A DNA stretch of 64,000 nucleotides from Selenomonadaceae bacterium. GTDB lineage: Bacteria > Bacillota > Negativicutes > Selenomonadales > Selenomonadaceae. The notes below the pieces were generated by a model, which worked only from the letters and a program-made list of their open reading frames with translations, ran no database searches and had not been told where the DNA came from. Position 1 is the first letter of the stretch; each line of letters begins with the position of its first letter. Location of the stretch: the NCBI GenBank assembly GCA_017484005.1, contig JAFUTY010000054.1, positions 26,222-90,221 on the forward strand. Direction: 5' to 3'. A program made the translations under genes and the position numbers. Shown here in pieces: positions 34,253 to 42,680 of the stretch.

Positions 34253-35680
34253 ATGAAATTGTCGAAAAAGATTGTGCTGGGAATTTCGATGTTATCGATT
34301 TTCTTTGCGTCGAATGTATCTGCGGATCAACGAATCATTGAGGCAGATGGCAAATACTATGCGAGCGTCGATCTCGATGAAAATATCTATACATCACGAG
34401 AAAAAGCGAAAATCGAAGCAATGAAAAATGCAAGTCATCAAGCGAGCGTTTATGTCAGAAGTCAATCGAAAATGATCGATCATATGATCGATGAGGATAT
34501 CGTCGAAGTTATTGCGGCGAATATTTTGAATTTGCAGGGCGAGCCGGATTTCAAAATGATGCCTTCTGATGACGGAAAAACGATCGTGTTTAAATGCCAT
34601 GTAAAAGTTCTCGTTGATGACGATAATATTTCTGAGCAATTGGGAAAAAATCGCGGCGAGCTCAATGACATGAAATTACATTTGAAGGAAGTTGAGGATG
34701 AGCGCGATCGATTGAAGAAAGAGCTCAATAAATTCAAAGAACAATATGCAAATTCGAAATCTGAATCTGAGCGTCAAAAAATTCGTGAAGAAGTCAAAAA
34801 GAATGATGAAGGATTTTCGGCGACTCAATATTTCGAAACCGGTTGGCAGAAATACAAGGATAAAAAATATTCGGAGGCAATTGAGAATTACAGCCGGGTT
34901 ATTGAATTGAATCCAAAATATCCATGGGCATACAACAATCGAGGTGCTGCATATCATGATATTGGAAATCTTGAGCAGGCATTGGAGGATTTCAACAAAG
35001 CGATTGAGTTAAATTCAAGGAACGCGCAGGCATACAACAATCGCGGAAATACATATGCCGAACTTGGAAACATGGCTCAGGCAATAGCCGATTATGACAA
35101 AGCAATTGAACTAAATCCAAAATATCATGAAGCATATTACAATCGCGGGCTGGCATATCACAATCAAGAAAATTTTGATCGGGCGGTTGAAGATTATACA
35201 AAAGCAGTAAAGATCAATCCAAAATACGCGTCAGCATACAACAATCGCGGCGTTGCGTACAAAAAACAGGGAGATCTGGATAAAGCAGTCAAGGATTATA
35301 CAAAGGCAGTAAAGATCAATCCGAAATATGCAGCAGCATATAACAACCGCGGAATTGCATACTCCGATCAAGGAAATTTTGATCAAGCGATGAAGGATAT
35401 CAACAAGGCACTCGAATTGAATCCAAACTTGGCAGACATATATGACAGTCGCGGAGAAGTATATAAAGCTCAGGGAAATCTGGATCAAGCACTGGCGGAT
35501 TTCAACAAGGCGCTCGAATTGAATCCAAATTTGGCAGATACATACAACAATCGTGGGGAGACATATGAACTTCTTGGAAATATACCTCAAGCGATTGCTG
35601 ATTTTCAAAAATCTATTGAGCTTGATCCCAAGAATCAAGATGCTCGCAAAAATCTCGATCGACTTCAAAATCAACACTGA
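34253..35680 (+). CDS. Exported TPR-repeat protein
   Basis: The start is ATG 34253, nine bases after GGAGGA; the protein has 475 residues. A Sec signal peptide ends at about VSA-DQ (residue 25). An N-terminal domain (about 26-125) with a YYASVDLDENIYTSREKAKIEAM stretch resembles LPP20/FlgT-like folds. A coiled coil (about 130-190) follows, then eight consecutive 34-residue TPR units from about 195, each with a YNNRG-like core and ending in ELNPK or similar. TPR arrays bind other proteins, so it is probably a periplasmic or outer-membrane scaffold. No partner gene is adjacent. Confidence 0.85.
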   Translation: MKLSKKIVLGISMLSIFFASNVSADQRIIEADGKYYASVDLDENIYTSREKAKIEAMKNASHQASVYVRSQSKMIDHMIDEDIVEVIAANILNLQGEPDFKMMPSDDGKTIVFKCHVKVLVDDDNISEQLGKNRGELNDMKLHLKEVEDERDRLKKELNKFKEQYANSKSESERQKIREEVKKNDEGFSATQYFETGWQKYKDKKYSEAIENYSRVIELNPKYPWAYNNRGAAYHDIGNLEQALEDFNKAIELNSRNAQAYNNRGNTYAELGNMAQAIADYDKAIELNPKYHEAYYNRGLAYHNQENFDRAVEDYTKAVKINPKYASAYNNRGVAYKKQGDLDKAVKDYTKAVKINPKYAAAYNNRGIAYSDQGNFDQAMKDINKALELNPNLADIYDSRGEVYKAQGNLDQALADFNKALELNPNLADTYNNRGETYELLGNIPQAIADFQKSIELDPKNQDARKNLDRLQNQH

Positions 35681-35690
35681 TCCGAACGAA

Positions 35691-35733
35691 AAAGAGATCC
35701 GAACCTCGTTTTGAGATTCGGATCTCTTTTTTT
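35691..35733. terminator. Bidirectional terminator after the TPR gene
   Basis: AAAGAGATCCGAA.CTC pairs with GAG.TTCGGATCTCTTTTTTT. It lies between the TPR gene (plus) and the convergent Bax-inhibitor gene (minus). Confidence 0.9.
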
Positions 35734-35754
35734 ATTCGGAACTCAACAATGGGT

Positions 35755-35769
35755 CAAGCGTCACGCTTG
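35755..35769. repeat. 15-bp palindrome at a stop codon, copy 2
   Basis: CAAGCGT-C-ACGCTTG abuts the stop codon of the Bax-inhibitor gene at 35770-35772, exactly as copy 1 abuts the pyrH stop. Confidence 0.8.
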
Positions 35770-36495
35770 TCAGTCGTCACTGCGCATAATTCTAAGAAGA
35801 TCGAGAACTCTGATATAAACCCAAACGAGCGTCACGAGCAATGAAAACGCTGCATACCATTCAAAACTTTTATCTGCACCAGAATCAACTGCCTGGCGAA
35901 TGACCTCATAATCCATGAAAAGGCAGGCTGTTGCTAGTCCCAGAATCACGAGATCGACTCCAATTCCAACGATTCCGCCGTCAAGAAATGAAAAATCGAC
36001 GCCGAAGAAATATCCAAGAATAAATTCGCCGAGATAGCAGAAAATCAATCCCATCATCGCGACGCTGACAATTCGAACGAAAGTCGAATCAACTTTCACA
36101 AAACCTTTGCTGTAGATGAATGCTGCCGCGAGCGCAATTCCGAACGTGATTAAAACTGCCTGCATCACGATTCCAGGGAACATCGCTTCCATCATGACGG
36201 TGAGACAGGCGAGGAACATTCCCTCGAGAATCGCATAAAGCGGTGCGAGAGTTCCAGCCCAATTCGGTTTGAATGAAATCGCGAGGACTGTCAAAAATCC
36301 CATGATTCCAGTGACCATCGTCGTGATTGTCGTTGCATATCCAGCGATCCATGTCACGAAACTCGATGCGATAACCAGCGCGATCAATGCAACTTCTTTA
36401 ATCGCGACGCCGGAATAGCTTGCGAGATTTGAACTGATTCCCAAATTTCGATTTTCAATTTGATCTTTGATCTTTGCGATCATCGGATTATCCAT
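35770..36495 (-). CDS. Bax inhibitor-1/YccA family membrane protein
   Basis: The start is ATG 36495, seven to nine bases after CGAGGAGG; the protein has 241 residues and seven membrane helices. It is a BI-1-like protein: AIKEVALIALVIASSFVTWIAG, then repeated helices, FLDGGIVGIGVDLVILGLATACLFMDYEVIRQAVDSGADKSFEWYAAFSLLVTLVWVYIRVLDLLRI is the conserved C-terminal half with the Asp residues tied to proton-sensitive calcium leak in known members. It follows a divergent paralogue by 35 bases. Confidence 0.88.
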   Translation of the reverse strand: MDNPMIAKIKDQIENRNLGISSNLASYSGVAIKEVALIALVIASSFVTWIAGYATTITTMVTGIMGFLTVLAISFKPNWAGTLAPLYAILEGMFLACLTVMMEAMFPGIVMQAVLITFGIALAAAFIYSKGFVKVDSTFVRIVSVAMMGLIFCYLGEFILGYFFGVDFSFLDGGIVGIGVDLVILGLATACLFMDYEVIRQAVDSGADKSFEWYAAFSLLVTLVWVYIRVLDLLRIMRSDD

Positions 36496-36530
36496 AATTA
36501 AAACCTCCTCGAAAAATTCGTTGAAAATTT

Positions 36531-37169
36531 CTACGAGCGTCGGGGATTGTAATTCAGAGGGAAAAATTTTGCAAGCGTGAGGAGTGAAAATGCAGCGAAC
36601 CATGGATCATTTTCGCGCGAGATATTTCGAAAATTTTCCGCTAAAATATTTGTGGTGAGAATCGCACTGAGAATTCCGAGCGTCACACCGATTTGAGTCG
36701 CAGTGATAAAATCACTTTCGCAAATCCAGCCGACTAAATTGCAGAATCCAAATCCAAAAATCACGATGAAACTATCGATAAATCTTCCGCTAAATCCAAA
36801 AATTCCGTGGAAAATCGACGAAAAAATCATCGAGCCGAGTTGAATCATCAGAATCACGAAAATCGATTCCGTCAAATCGTGACTGAATTTTTCAATCGAA
36901 AATAAAAGCGATGTTAAAAATGCTCCAGTTAAAATTGCAAATATAGTTGAGATTCGATTTGCAAGTCGCGGATCTTTTTTGATTCGACTCAAAACGAAAA
37001 ATAAAATTGCGCCGGATAAAGTTGTTGCGAGCGGAAATATTTTTTGATCGCCGTAATTCAGATCGTCAACAATTATCAGTGCGAGCAGTGATAGAAATCC
37101 GGATAAAAGTATCAGCGTGATTAGAAAAATTTCGCGAATTGCGACGCGCTGCGATATTGTCAAATTCAT
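36531..37169 (-). CDS. Divergent Bax inhibitor-1-like membrane protein
   Basis: This 212-residue protein has about seven membrane helices. It is recognisable as a relative of the next gene from its start (MNLTISQRVAIREIFLITLILLSGF) and its end (ENDPWFAAFSLLTLAKFFPL against FEWYAAFSLLVTLVWVYI). It is shorter and has lost most of the conserved acidic residues of the C-terminal half (the D-Y-E and D-S-G-A-D region is replaced by TNILAENFRNISREND). It may have lost ion-channel function or act as a partner subunit. Confidence 0.65.
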   Translation of the reverse strand: MNLTISQRVAIREIFLITLILLSGFLSLLALIIVDDLNYGDQKIFPLATTLSGAILFFVLSRIKKDPRLANRISTIFAILTGAFLTSLLFSIEKFSHDLTESIFVILMIQLGSMIFSSIFHGIFGFSGRFIDSFIVIFGFGFCNLVGWICESDFITATQIGVTLGILSAILTTNILAENFRNISRENDPWFAAFSLLTLAKFFPLNYNPRRS

Positions 37170-37240
37170 TTAAATCGCCTCCAAAAATTTTTCTCATGAT
37201 ATACTCCGCTCATATAAAATTTTCAAAAGGAGAATTAAAA

Positions 37241-38194
37241 ATGAAAAAAATTTCTCGAAGGAATTTCATCGTCGCGACAGCTATCGGAACGATGGCAATT
37301 GCAACTGGATGCGGCGGCGAGGCTAAACCAAAATCTGAGGAGGAAAAATTGATGAAACTTGAAGAAGTCACTGCAAAATCTCAAGTTTTCATGACGACAG
37401 ATATTTCTCCGGCGGGATTGTTGAAAGTTTATCAAGCGTTGATGGTCAATCCAACTGGAAAGATCGCTGTGAAAATTTCGACTGGTGAACCTCCAGCGAG
37501 CAATTATCTTCGTCCGGAATTGATTGGCGATTTCGTGAAATCTGTCAACGGAACGATTGTCGAATGCAACACGATGTATGGAGGATATCGCGGCGATTCC
37601 GAGAGTCATCACAAAGTCATTGAGGAGCATGGATTCACAAAAATTGCACCGGTTGATATTTTGGACGAGGAGGATTCGATTTCGATTCCAGTCAACGGCG
37701 GCAAATATATCAGTGAAAATTTTGTCGGATCTCATTTTCCAAATCATGATTATTATATCATTCTCTCACATTTCAAGGGGCATCAAATGGCAGGATTCGG
37801 CGGCGCGTTGAAAAATATTTCGATCGGAATTGCATCGGCTAAAGGGAAAGGGCAGATTCATCGAATGAGTTTCATCGAATCAATGGCGGAGGCGGCAAAA
37901 TCGGTTTATGATGCGCTCGATGGAAAGATGCTCTGCATTAATGTGATGAATCGAATCAGTCTTGATTGCGATTGCGATGGACATCCTCGCGAGCCAAAAA
38001 TCAAAGATATCGGAATTTTGTCTTCATTAGATCCAGTCGCGCTCGATAAAGCCTGTGTCGATTTGATTTACAACGCGCCCGATGGATCTGAACTTGTCGC
38101 GCAAATCGAGAGAAAAGGTGCTCCTCGAACAATTCAACATGCGGAAGAAATTGGACTCGGTTCAACAGATTATGAGATTGTGAGGTTAGATTGA
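37241..38194 (+). CDS. DUF362 domain protein with a Tat/lipoprotein signal
   Basis: The start is ATG 37241 after AAAAGGAG; the protein has 317 residues. The N-terminus has SRRNFIVATAIGTMAIATGC, a twin-arginine signal that also ends in a lipobox-like Cys, so it is an exported lipoprotein. The DUF362 core includes SHFKGHQMAGFGGALKNISIG and SSLDPVALDKACVDLIYNA. Family members often bind iron-sulfur clusters through a ferredoxin part, which is missing here. It is the first gene of a three-gene operon with an ATP-grasp enzyme and an oxidoreductase. Confidence 0.85.
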   Translation: MKKISRRNFIVATAIGTMAIATGCGGEAKPKSEEEKLMKLEEVTAKSQVFMTTDISPAGLLKVYQALMVNPTGKIAVKISTGEPPASNYLRPELIGDFVKSVNGTIVECNTMYGGYRGDSESHHKVIEEHGFTKIAPVDILDEEDSISIPVNGGKYISENFVGSHFPNHDYYIILSHFKGHQMAGFGGALKNISIGIASAKGKGQIHRMSFIESMAEAAKSVYDALDGKMLCINVMNRISLDCDCDGHPREPKIKDIGILSSLDPVALDKACVDLIYNAPDGSELVAQIERKGAPRTIQHAEEIGLGSTDYEIVRLD

Positions 38195-39288
38195 TGAAAG
38201 TTTTATTGTTATGTTCAACTCACAACGATCTCGGTTTGATTCGTGCATTGATCAAACTCGGCTGCGAGATCGTTGTGACTGGAAACGTTGAAAATCTTCC
38301 AGGGCAAAAATTCGCTGATAAATTCATTCAAGCAGATTATTCAGATCGCGAATTGATTCTTGATATCGCTCGCCGTGAAAAAATAGATCGAATCCTTCCA
38401 TGCTGTCATGATTTCGCGCTGTATACTTCAGCATATGTTGCGGAAAAATTGAATTTGCCTGGAATGGATTCGCTCGAAAATGTTTTGACGATTCACAATA
38501 AGGATCGATTCAAAGATTTGGCGTTGAGATTAGGAATTCGAACGCCGAGATCCCATGGATTCAACAATTTTTCTGACGCGGAAAAATTTCTCTCAACGGC
38601 AAAATATCCAATAATTATGAAACCAGTTGATTCGGCTGGAGGTAAAGGAGTCAATCGAGCTGACGATTTTGAATCTGCTCAAAAATTTTTACCGATCGCG
38701 TTTGATCATTCAAAATCTGGACGCGTTGTAATTGAGCCATTTCTCACCGGATCTCAGCATGGATTCTGTACATTTCTCGTCAATCAAAAAGTTCGCGCGA
38801 TTTGTTCGAATGATGAATATTCCTTTGCACATCCATGGCGCGTTGAAATCGATACATTTCCAGCGAGCAATTTCGATCTCGTCAAAAAAGATCTCGTCGA
38901 ATCGATTGAAAAGATTGCCGGCGAATTGAATCTCAAAGATGGAATTTTCCATGTTCAATACATTTTTCAAGATGGCAAGCCATGGATCATTGAGGCGATG
39001 CGTCGAATTTTAGGCAACATGTATTTCATTCCTGGAAATGCATTGACTGGAATCGATTGGGAATATTGGGAAACTCGCGCAAGACTTGATCTATCTCTCA
39101 AAGATTTTCCAACTCATGTCAAGCAGGAAGGATATTTCTCATATAAAACAATTCTCGCAAATAGAAATGGAAAAATAAAGCGAATTCGAGTTACGGGGGG
39201 GGGGGAGCATTTCAGAAGGCTCTGTTCGACGAATTTTGGCTTAAATCGACCGGAGACGAGATTACTCACTTCGAATCTGAACCAGTAG
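38194..39288 (+). CDS. ATP-grasp ligase with an out-of-frame C-terminus at a poly-G tract
   Basis: ATG 38194 shares one base with the previous stop codon (TGATG). As written, the protein has 364 residues. The N-terminal Rossmann-like part reads LLCSTHNDLGLIRALIKLG; the ATP-grasp fold has PIIMKPVDSAGGKGV, RVVIEPFLTGSQHG and KPWIIEAMRRILGN. After RIRVTGGG, the 11 G at 39195-39205 put the frame into a 27-residue tail ending at TAG 39288. With one more or two fewer G, the frame instead gives AFQKALFDEFWLKSTGDEI... and stops at 39386, overlapping the next start codon. That longer form (about 396 residues) looks like the natural protein. Substrate unknown; carboxylate-amine ligases of this type act in surface-sugar or small-molecule synthesis. 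Confidence 0.8.
   Translation: MKVLLLCSTHNDLGLIRALIKLGCEIVVTGNVENLPGQKFADKFIQADYSDRELILDIARREKIDRILPCCHDFALYTSAYVAEKLNLPGMDSLENVLTIHNKDRFKDLALRLGIRTPRSHGFNNFSDAEKFLSTAKYPIIMKPVDSAGGKGVNRADDFESAQKFLPIAFDHSKSGRVVIEPFLTGSQHGFCTFLVNQKVRAICSNDEYSFAHPWRVEIDTFPASNFDLVKKDLVESIEKIAGELNLKDGIFHVQYIFQDGKPWIIEAMRRILGNMYFIPGNALTGIDWEYWETRARLDLSLKDFPTHVKQEGYFSYKTILANRNGKIKRIRVTGGGEHFRRLCSTNFGLNRPETRLLTSNLNQ
39195..39205 (+). repeat. Homopolymeric G tract (11 G) in the ATP-grasp coding sequence
   Basis: Eleven consecutive G lie within coding sequence, in a window where no other G or C run of this length is seen. Twelve or nine G restore the long frame; ten G give a third frame that stops after about 12 codons. 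This is the architecture of a slipped-strand phase-variation switch. Confidence 0.9.
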
Positions 39289-39382
39289 GCTTCGAATTCT
39301 TCAGATTTCGCTCCCAAGACGAGATGCATCGAGTGATGATTGAAAATTATCGCACCGATCTCGTTGAAATGGAGGCGCAATC

Positions 39383-40564
39383 ATGAATAGAGCGGGCGAG
39401 ATTTGCATCGGAATGGCTGGAGCTGGTCGAGCTACCGAGTTGCATATGGAAGGACTCAAACGATTCAGCGGCGTTCCAATTTGTTACAAGACGATTTTTG
39501 CGCGTCGAAAGGAACAATTGATTCCCGTTCAAAAACGATTTGGATTTCAAAATTCGACTTTCGATTTCAACGATCTTTTGAACGATCCGGAAATCGATAT
39601 CATTGACATCTGCACTCCTCCATACCTCCACGCGCCAATGATTGAAAAAATTCTCAACGCAGGAAAACATGTTATCTGTGAAAAGCCGTTGACTGGATAT
39701 TTTGGCGAGGAGGACGATGAAACTCCAATCGGTTTAAAAGTTTCCAAAGAAAAGATGTACAGTCGAGTCATTGAATCGATGGAACGTTTGAAAAGGATTG
39801 TTGAGAATTCCGGCAAAAAATTTATGTATGCCGAGAATTTTATATATGCTCCGGCGATTGTTAAAGCTGCCGAGATTATTTCAAAGAAGAAAAGCAAAAT
39901 TCTATTCGCAAAAGGCGAGGAGAGTTTGAAGGGATCGAGCTCACCAGTTGCAGGCGAATGGAATAAAACTGGCGGCGGGACTTTCATTCGAACGGGAGCA
40001 CATCCACTTTCAGCGATTTTGTATTTGAAACAGGTTGAGGCTCGAGCGCGCGGAGAATCGATTGAAGTCTCGAGCGTCTTTGCAGATATGAGTCAAATTA
40101 CTCCTCGATTGAGCGAGCGAGATCATCGACACATCGCTGCTCGACCGAATGATGTTGAAGATTTTGGAACTTCGCTGATAAAATTTTCCGATGGAACTCG
40201 AGCGGCAGTTATTGCGACTGATACATTGCTGGGCGGCAGTAAAAATTATGTCGAGCTTTATTGTTCAGACGCGGCACTCGATTGCAGAATCACGATGTCG
40301 AATTTAATGACAAGCTATTTCCTCGATGAAGATGGATTGGAAGACGTCGAGATTTCCGAAATGCTTCCCTCGAAACTCGGCTGGAATCCATTGTTTTTAG
40401 CCGATGAAATCATTCGCGGTTATGTTGACGAGATGAGAGATTTCATCGAGAGCGTCTATTTTGATCGAGAGCCAAAGTCTGGATTCGATACTGCATTCGA
40501 GACGACAAAAATCATTTATGCATCGTATTTTTCAGCGGAAATTGGTCGAGCTGTAAATTTCTAA
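39383..40564 (+). CDS. Gfo/Idh/MocA family oxidoreductase
   Basis: This 393-residue protein starts at ATG 39383 after ATGGAGG. The N-terminal Rossmann fold begins IGMAGAGRATELHMEGL; the family motif IDICTPPYLHAPMIEKILNAGKHVICEKPLT with the EKP triad is intact; the C-terminal substrate domain includes GTFIRTGAHPLSAILYLK with the catalytic His. Such enzymes oxidise or reduce sugars or inositols with NAD(P). Its start overlaps the in-frame stop of the ATP-grasp gene by four bases only when the G tract is in the long frame. Function with the neighbours is unknown. Confidence 0.92.
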   Translation: MNRAGEICIGMAGAGRATELHMEGLKRFSGVPICYKTIFARRKEQLIPVQKRFGFQNSTFDFNDLLNDPEIDIIDICTPPYLHAPMIEKILNAGKHVICEKPLTGYFGEEDDETPIGLKVSKEKMYSRVIESMERLKRIVENSGKKFMYAENFIYAPAIVKAAEIISKKKSKILFAKGEESLKGSSSPVAGEWNKTGGGTFIRTGAHPLSAILYLKQVEARARGESIEVSSVFADMSQITPRLSERDHRHIAARPNDVEDFGTSLIKFSDGTRAAVIATDTLLGGSKNYVELYCSDAALDCRITMSNLMTSYFLDEDGLEDVEISEMLPSKLGWNPLFLADEIIRGYVDEMRDFIESVYFDREPKSGFDTAFETTKIIYASYFSAEIGRAVNF

Positions 40565-40572
40565 ACCGAATG

Positions 40573-40617
40573 AAAAATCCCCGATAGATCGCAATTGATC
40601 TGTCGGGGATCTTTTTT
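40573..40617. terminator. Bidirectional terminator between oxidoreductase and serC
   Basis: ATCCCCGA.AGATC (40577-40590) pairs with GATCT.TCGGGGAT (40597-40610), with A before and T after. Confidence 0.9.
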
Positions 40618-40672
40618 ATTTCCGAATTCGAGATAAGTAGCAAACGGTGAGAATCGTTGCCACAAAAATAGG

Positions 40673-41767
40673 TCAAGCGTTACGCTTGCGGAAGGAATCC
40701 ATATACATCGCCAAAGCTACTGCACCGTCATATGGCATCGCGTTGTAAATCGAGGCGCGAATTCCTCCAACCGATCGATGTCCTTTTAAGCCGTTCAATT
40801 TTCTTTCAATCGATTCAGCGATGAATTTTTTCTCAAGCTCTTCATTTTGCAAATTGAATGTGACATTCATCGTCGATCGCGAATCTTTATCTGCGTGTCC
40901 AATGTAAAATCCATTCGATTCGTCAATAACTCTGTAAATCAGATTTGCTTTGCGTTCGTTGCGTTTCTGCATTTCAGCCAGCCCGCCCTCATTTTTGATC
41001 CACTGCAACACTTTTCCGATAAAATAAATCGTGAATGTTGGCGGTGTGTTATAGAGGGAATTGTTTTTTGCGAAAGTGTCATATCGAAGCATCGTCGGGA
41101 TATTTTCCGGAGATTTTTCAATGAGCGATTTTTTCGCAATTACAACGACAACTCCAGCTGGACCTAGATTTTTTTGGACGCCGGCGTAAATCATATCGAA
41201 TTTCGAAAAATCCATCGGACGCGAAAGAATATTCGACGACATATCTGCGATTAGAGGAATTCCATTCGTCTCCGGAATGTAATGATATTCCGTTCCGTAA
41301 ATCGTGTTGTTTGAACAAATGTGTACATATGCAGAATTCGGATCGATGTTCAATTCGTCTTGAGTCGGAACGTGTGAAAAATTCTGATCTTTCGACGACG
41401 CCGCAATCGATCCAACGCCGAGCAATTCAGCCTCTTTATACGCTTTCGACGCAAATGATCCAGACAAAACGTATGATCCTTTTTTCTCCGGAGTTGCAAA
41501 ATTCATCGGGATCATTGCGAATTGCAACGACGCTCCGCCTTGAATAAACAGCACATCATAATCGTCGCCGAGTCCCATGAGCTCCAAAAGATCCGATTTC
41601 ACTTGATTTTGCATTTCTTCATACGGCTTTGAACGATGTGACGTCTCGAGAATTGACATTCCTGTGTCTTTGTAATTCAGAAATTCTTTTTGAACATCGA
41701 ACAGGACACTCACCGGAAGAGTCGCTGGACCAGGATTGAAATTGTGAATCCGATTGATCGTTTGCAT
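40673..41767 (-). CDS. serC: Phosphoserine aminotransferase
   Basis: SerC converts 3-phosphohydroxypyruvate to phosphoserine in serine synthesis. It has 364 residues from ATG 41767 (after AAAGGGTGA). Markers: NFNPGPATLPVSVL at the start, SILETSHRSKPYEEM, FIQGGASLQFAMIPMNF, ADMSSNILSRP and the cofactor Lys in YAGVQKNLGPAGV. The C-terminal GHRSVGGIRASIYNAM is intact. The last codons (KRNA and stop) are formed by a repeated 15-bp palindrome. It is the last gene of a leftward operon that starts with fhs. Confidence 0.96.
   Translation of the reverse strand: MQTINRIHNFNPGPATLPVSVLFDVQKEFLNYKDTGMSILETSHRSKPYEEMQNQVKSDLLELMGLGDDYDVLFIQGGASLQFAMIPMNFATPEKKGSYVLSGSFASKAYKEAELLGVGSIAASSKDQNFSHVPTQDELNIDPNSAYVHICSNNTIYGTEYHYIPETNGIPLIADMSSNILSRPMDFSKFDMIYAGVQKNLGPAGVVVVIAKKSLIEKSPENIPTMLRYDTFAKNNSLYNTPPTFTIYFIGKVLQWIKNEGGLAEMQKRNERKANLIYRVIDESNGFYIGHADKDSRSTMNVTFNLQNEELEKKFIAESIERKLNGLKGHRSVGGIRASIYNAMPYDGAVALAMYMDSFRKRNA
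40674..40688. repeat. 15-bp palindrome at a stop codon, copy 3
   Basis: CAAGCGT-T-ACGCTTG overlaps the serC stop codon, so its bases encode the last residues of SerC, whereas copies 1 and 2 begin just after the stop. Confidence 0.8.
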
Positions 41768-41768
41768 A

Positions 41769-42179
41769 TTAATCACCCTTTAAAAATTGTTTGAGATTTG
41801 GAATTTTGACGATCTTCCAAGTTCCATCGTCAAGTTTCTGCATTTCCAATTCGAGAACTTTTTCCGAATCAGTCTGATTATCGTGCAATTTGATTTGAAC
41901 GCTCGCCAAATTATCCTGCTGATTCGATGTGTCAATCCCGACAAATTTGAATCGATGCGAATCAAACATCGAATTGTCCGTGAGAGCTGTCGTCACGATT
42001 GATCCAAATGCATCGCCAGAAATCGCGGAAATATCGACGCGCTTTGATAATTCAGCCCAATCGTGAGACTCTATCGATTCGCGAATCAGATTCAATGAAT
42101 ATTCCGGAGAATTTATATATCGATGATATCCTCCGCCCGCAAGAATCAAAATTATCAGCGCGATCAGAAATTTTTTCAT
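41769..42179 (-). CDS. DUF2939-like membrane-anchored protein
   Basis: This 136-residue protein has one N-terminal membrane anchor (FLIALIILILAGGGY) followed by a soluble domain outside the cytosol. The pattern SPEYSLNLIRESIESHDWAELSKRVDISAIS is that of DUF2939-type proteins, and it ends in a beta strand pair (LDDGTWKIVKIPN). Function unknown. It lies two bases from serC and four from the lptA-like gene, in the same operon. Confidence 0.65.
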   Translation of the reverse strand: MKKFLIALIILILAGGGYHRYINSPEYSLNLIRESIESHDWAELSKRVDISAISGDAFGSIVTTALTDNSMFDSHRFKFVGIDTSNQQDNLASVQIKLHDNQTDSEKVLELEMQKLDDGTWKIVKIPNLKQFLKGD

Positions 42180-42183
42180 TCGA

Positions 42184-42675
42184 TCACTCGCTTTCAGTGA
42201 TTTGATTCTCTATCACGTGATATTGCACATGATTGAAATGTTTTTCGACGCCATTTTCGATAACCGTCGCGTTGTAAAAATCGGCGAGTTTTGTCTTCCA
42301 TGAAAAACTTCCGCGATCCGCAGAAATCGAAATCCCGTTCAACACATCGAATTTCACATTTCCATTAACATCGACGCCATGTTTTGCCCATTCCCCACTC
42401 ATTTCGTCGCATCGGAATGTCAGATTTTCCGAAGTCATTGTCACATCTCCCGACGCATTCATGACTTCGTTGTAAAGATCAACGCTCGCCTCTTGAGCCG
42501 TGATTGTTCGATCCGTGAAAACTACTTTGACGTTGCCAGTCAGAACATATCGTCCAGATTTGAAATCGAATTTTGTCTCTCCCGCTGTGATATCTGGCAT
42601 TTCAGCACTCGCGGGAGTCGTTGTAAAAATCATCGAAATTAAAAAGATCGCTGCGAAAAATTTTTGGATTTTCAT
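42184..42675 (-). CDS. LptA/OstA-like periplasmic protein
   Basis: The start is ATG 42675, five bases after GAGGTGA; the protein has 163 residues with a Sec signal (PASAEM cleavage). The mature part has the repeated beta strands of the OstA/LptA fold: GETKFDFKSGRYVLTGNVKVVF, ITAQEASVDLYNEVMNASGDV and VDVNGNVKF. LptA-type proteins bridge lipopolysaccharide across the periplasm, so its presence implies an outer membrane. It sits between metF and the DUF2939 gene rather than with other lpt genes, so a different lipid-related role is possible. Confidence 0.8.
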   Translation of the reverse strand: MKIQKFFAAIFLISMIFTTTPASAEMPDITAGETKFDFKSGRYVLTGNVKVVFTDRTITAQEASVDLYNEVMNASGDVTMTSENLTFRCDEMSGEWAKHGVDVNGNVKFDVLNGISISADRGSFSWKTKLADFYNATVIENGVEKHFNHVQYHVIENQITESE

Positions 42676-42680
42676 TCGAT

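Noticed and set aside
34848..35660. DNA-level tandem repeat or CRISPR-like array
   Set aside because: The 102-base periodicity comes from protein-level TPR units (34 residues each); the DNA copies are only moderately similar and in frame.
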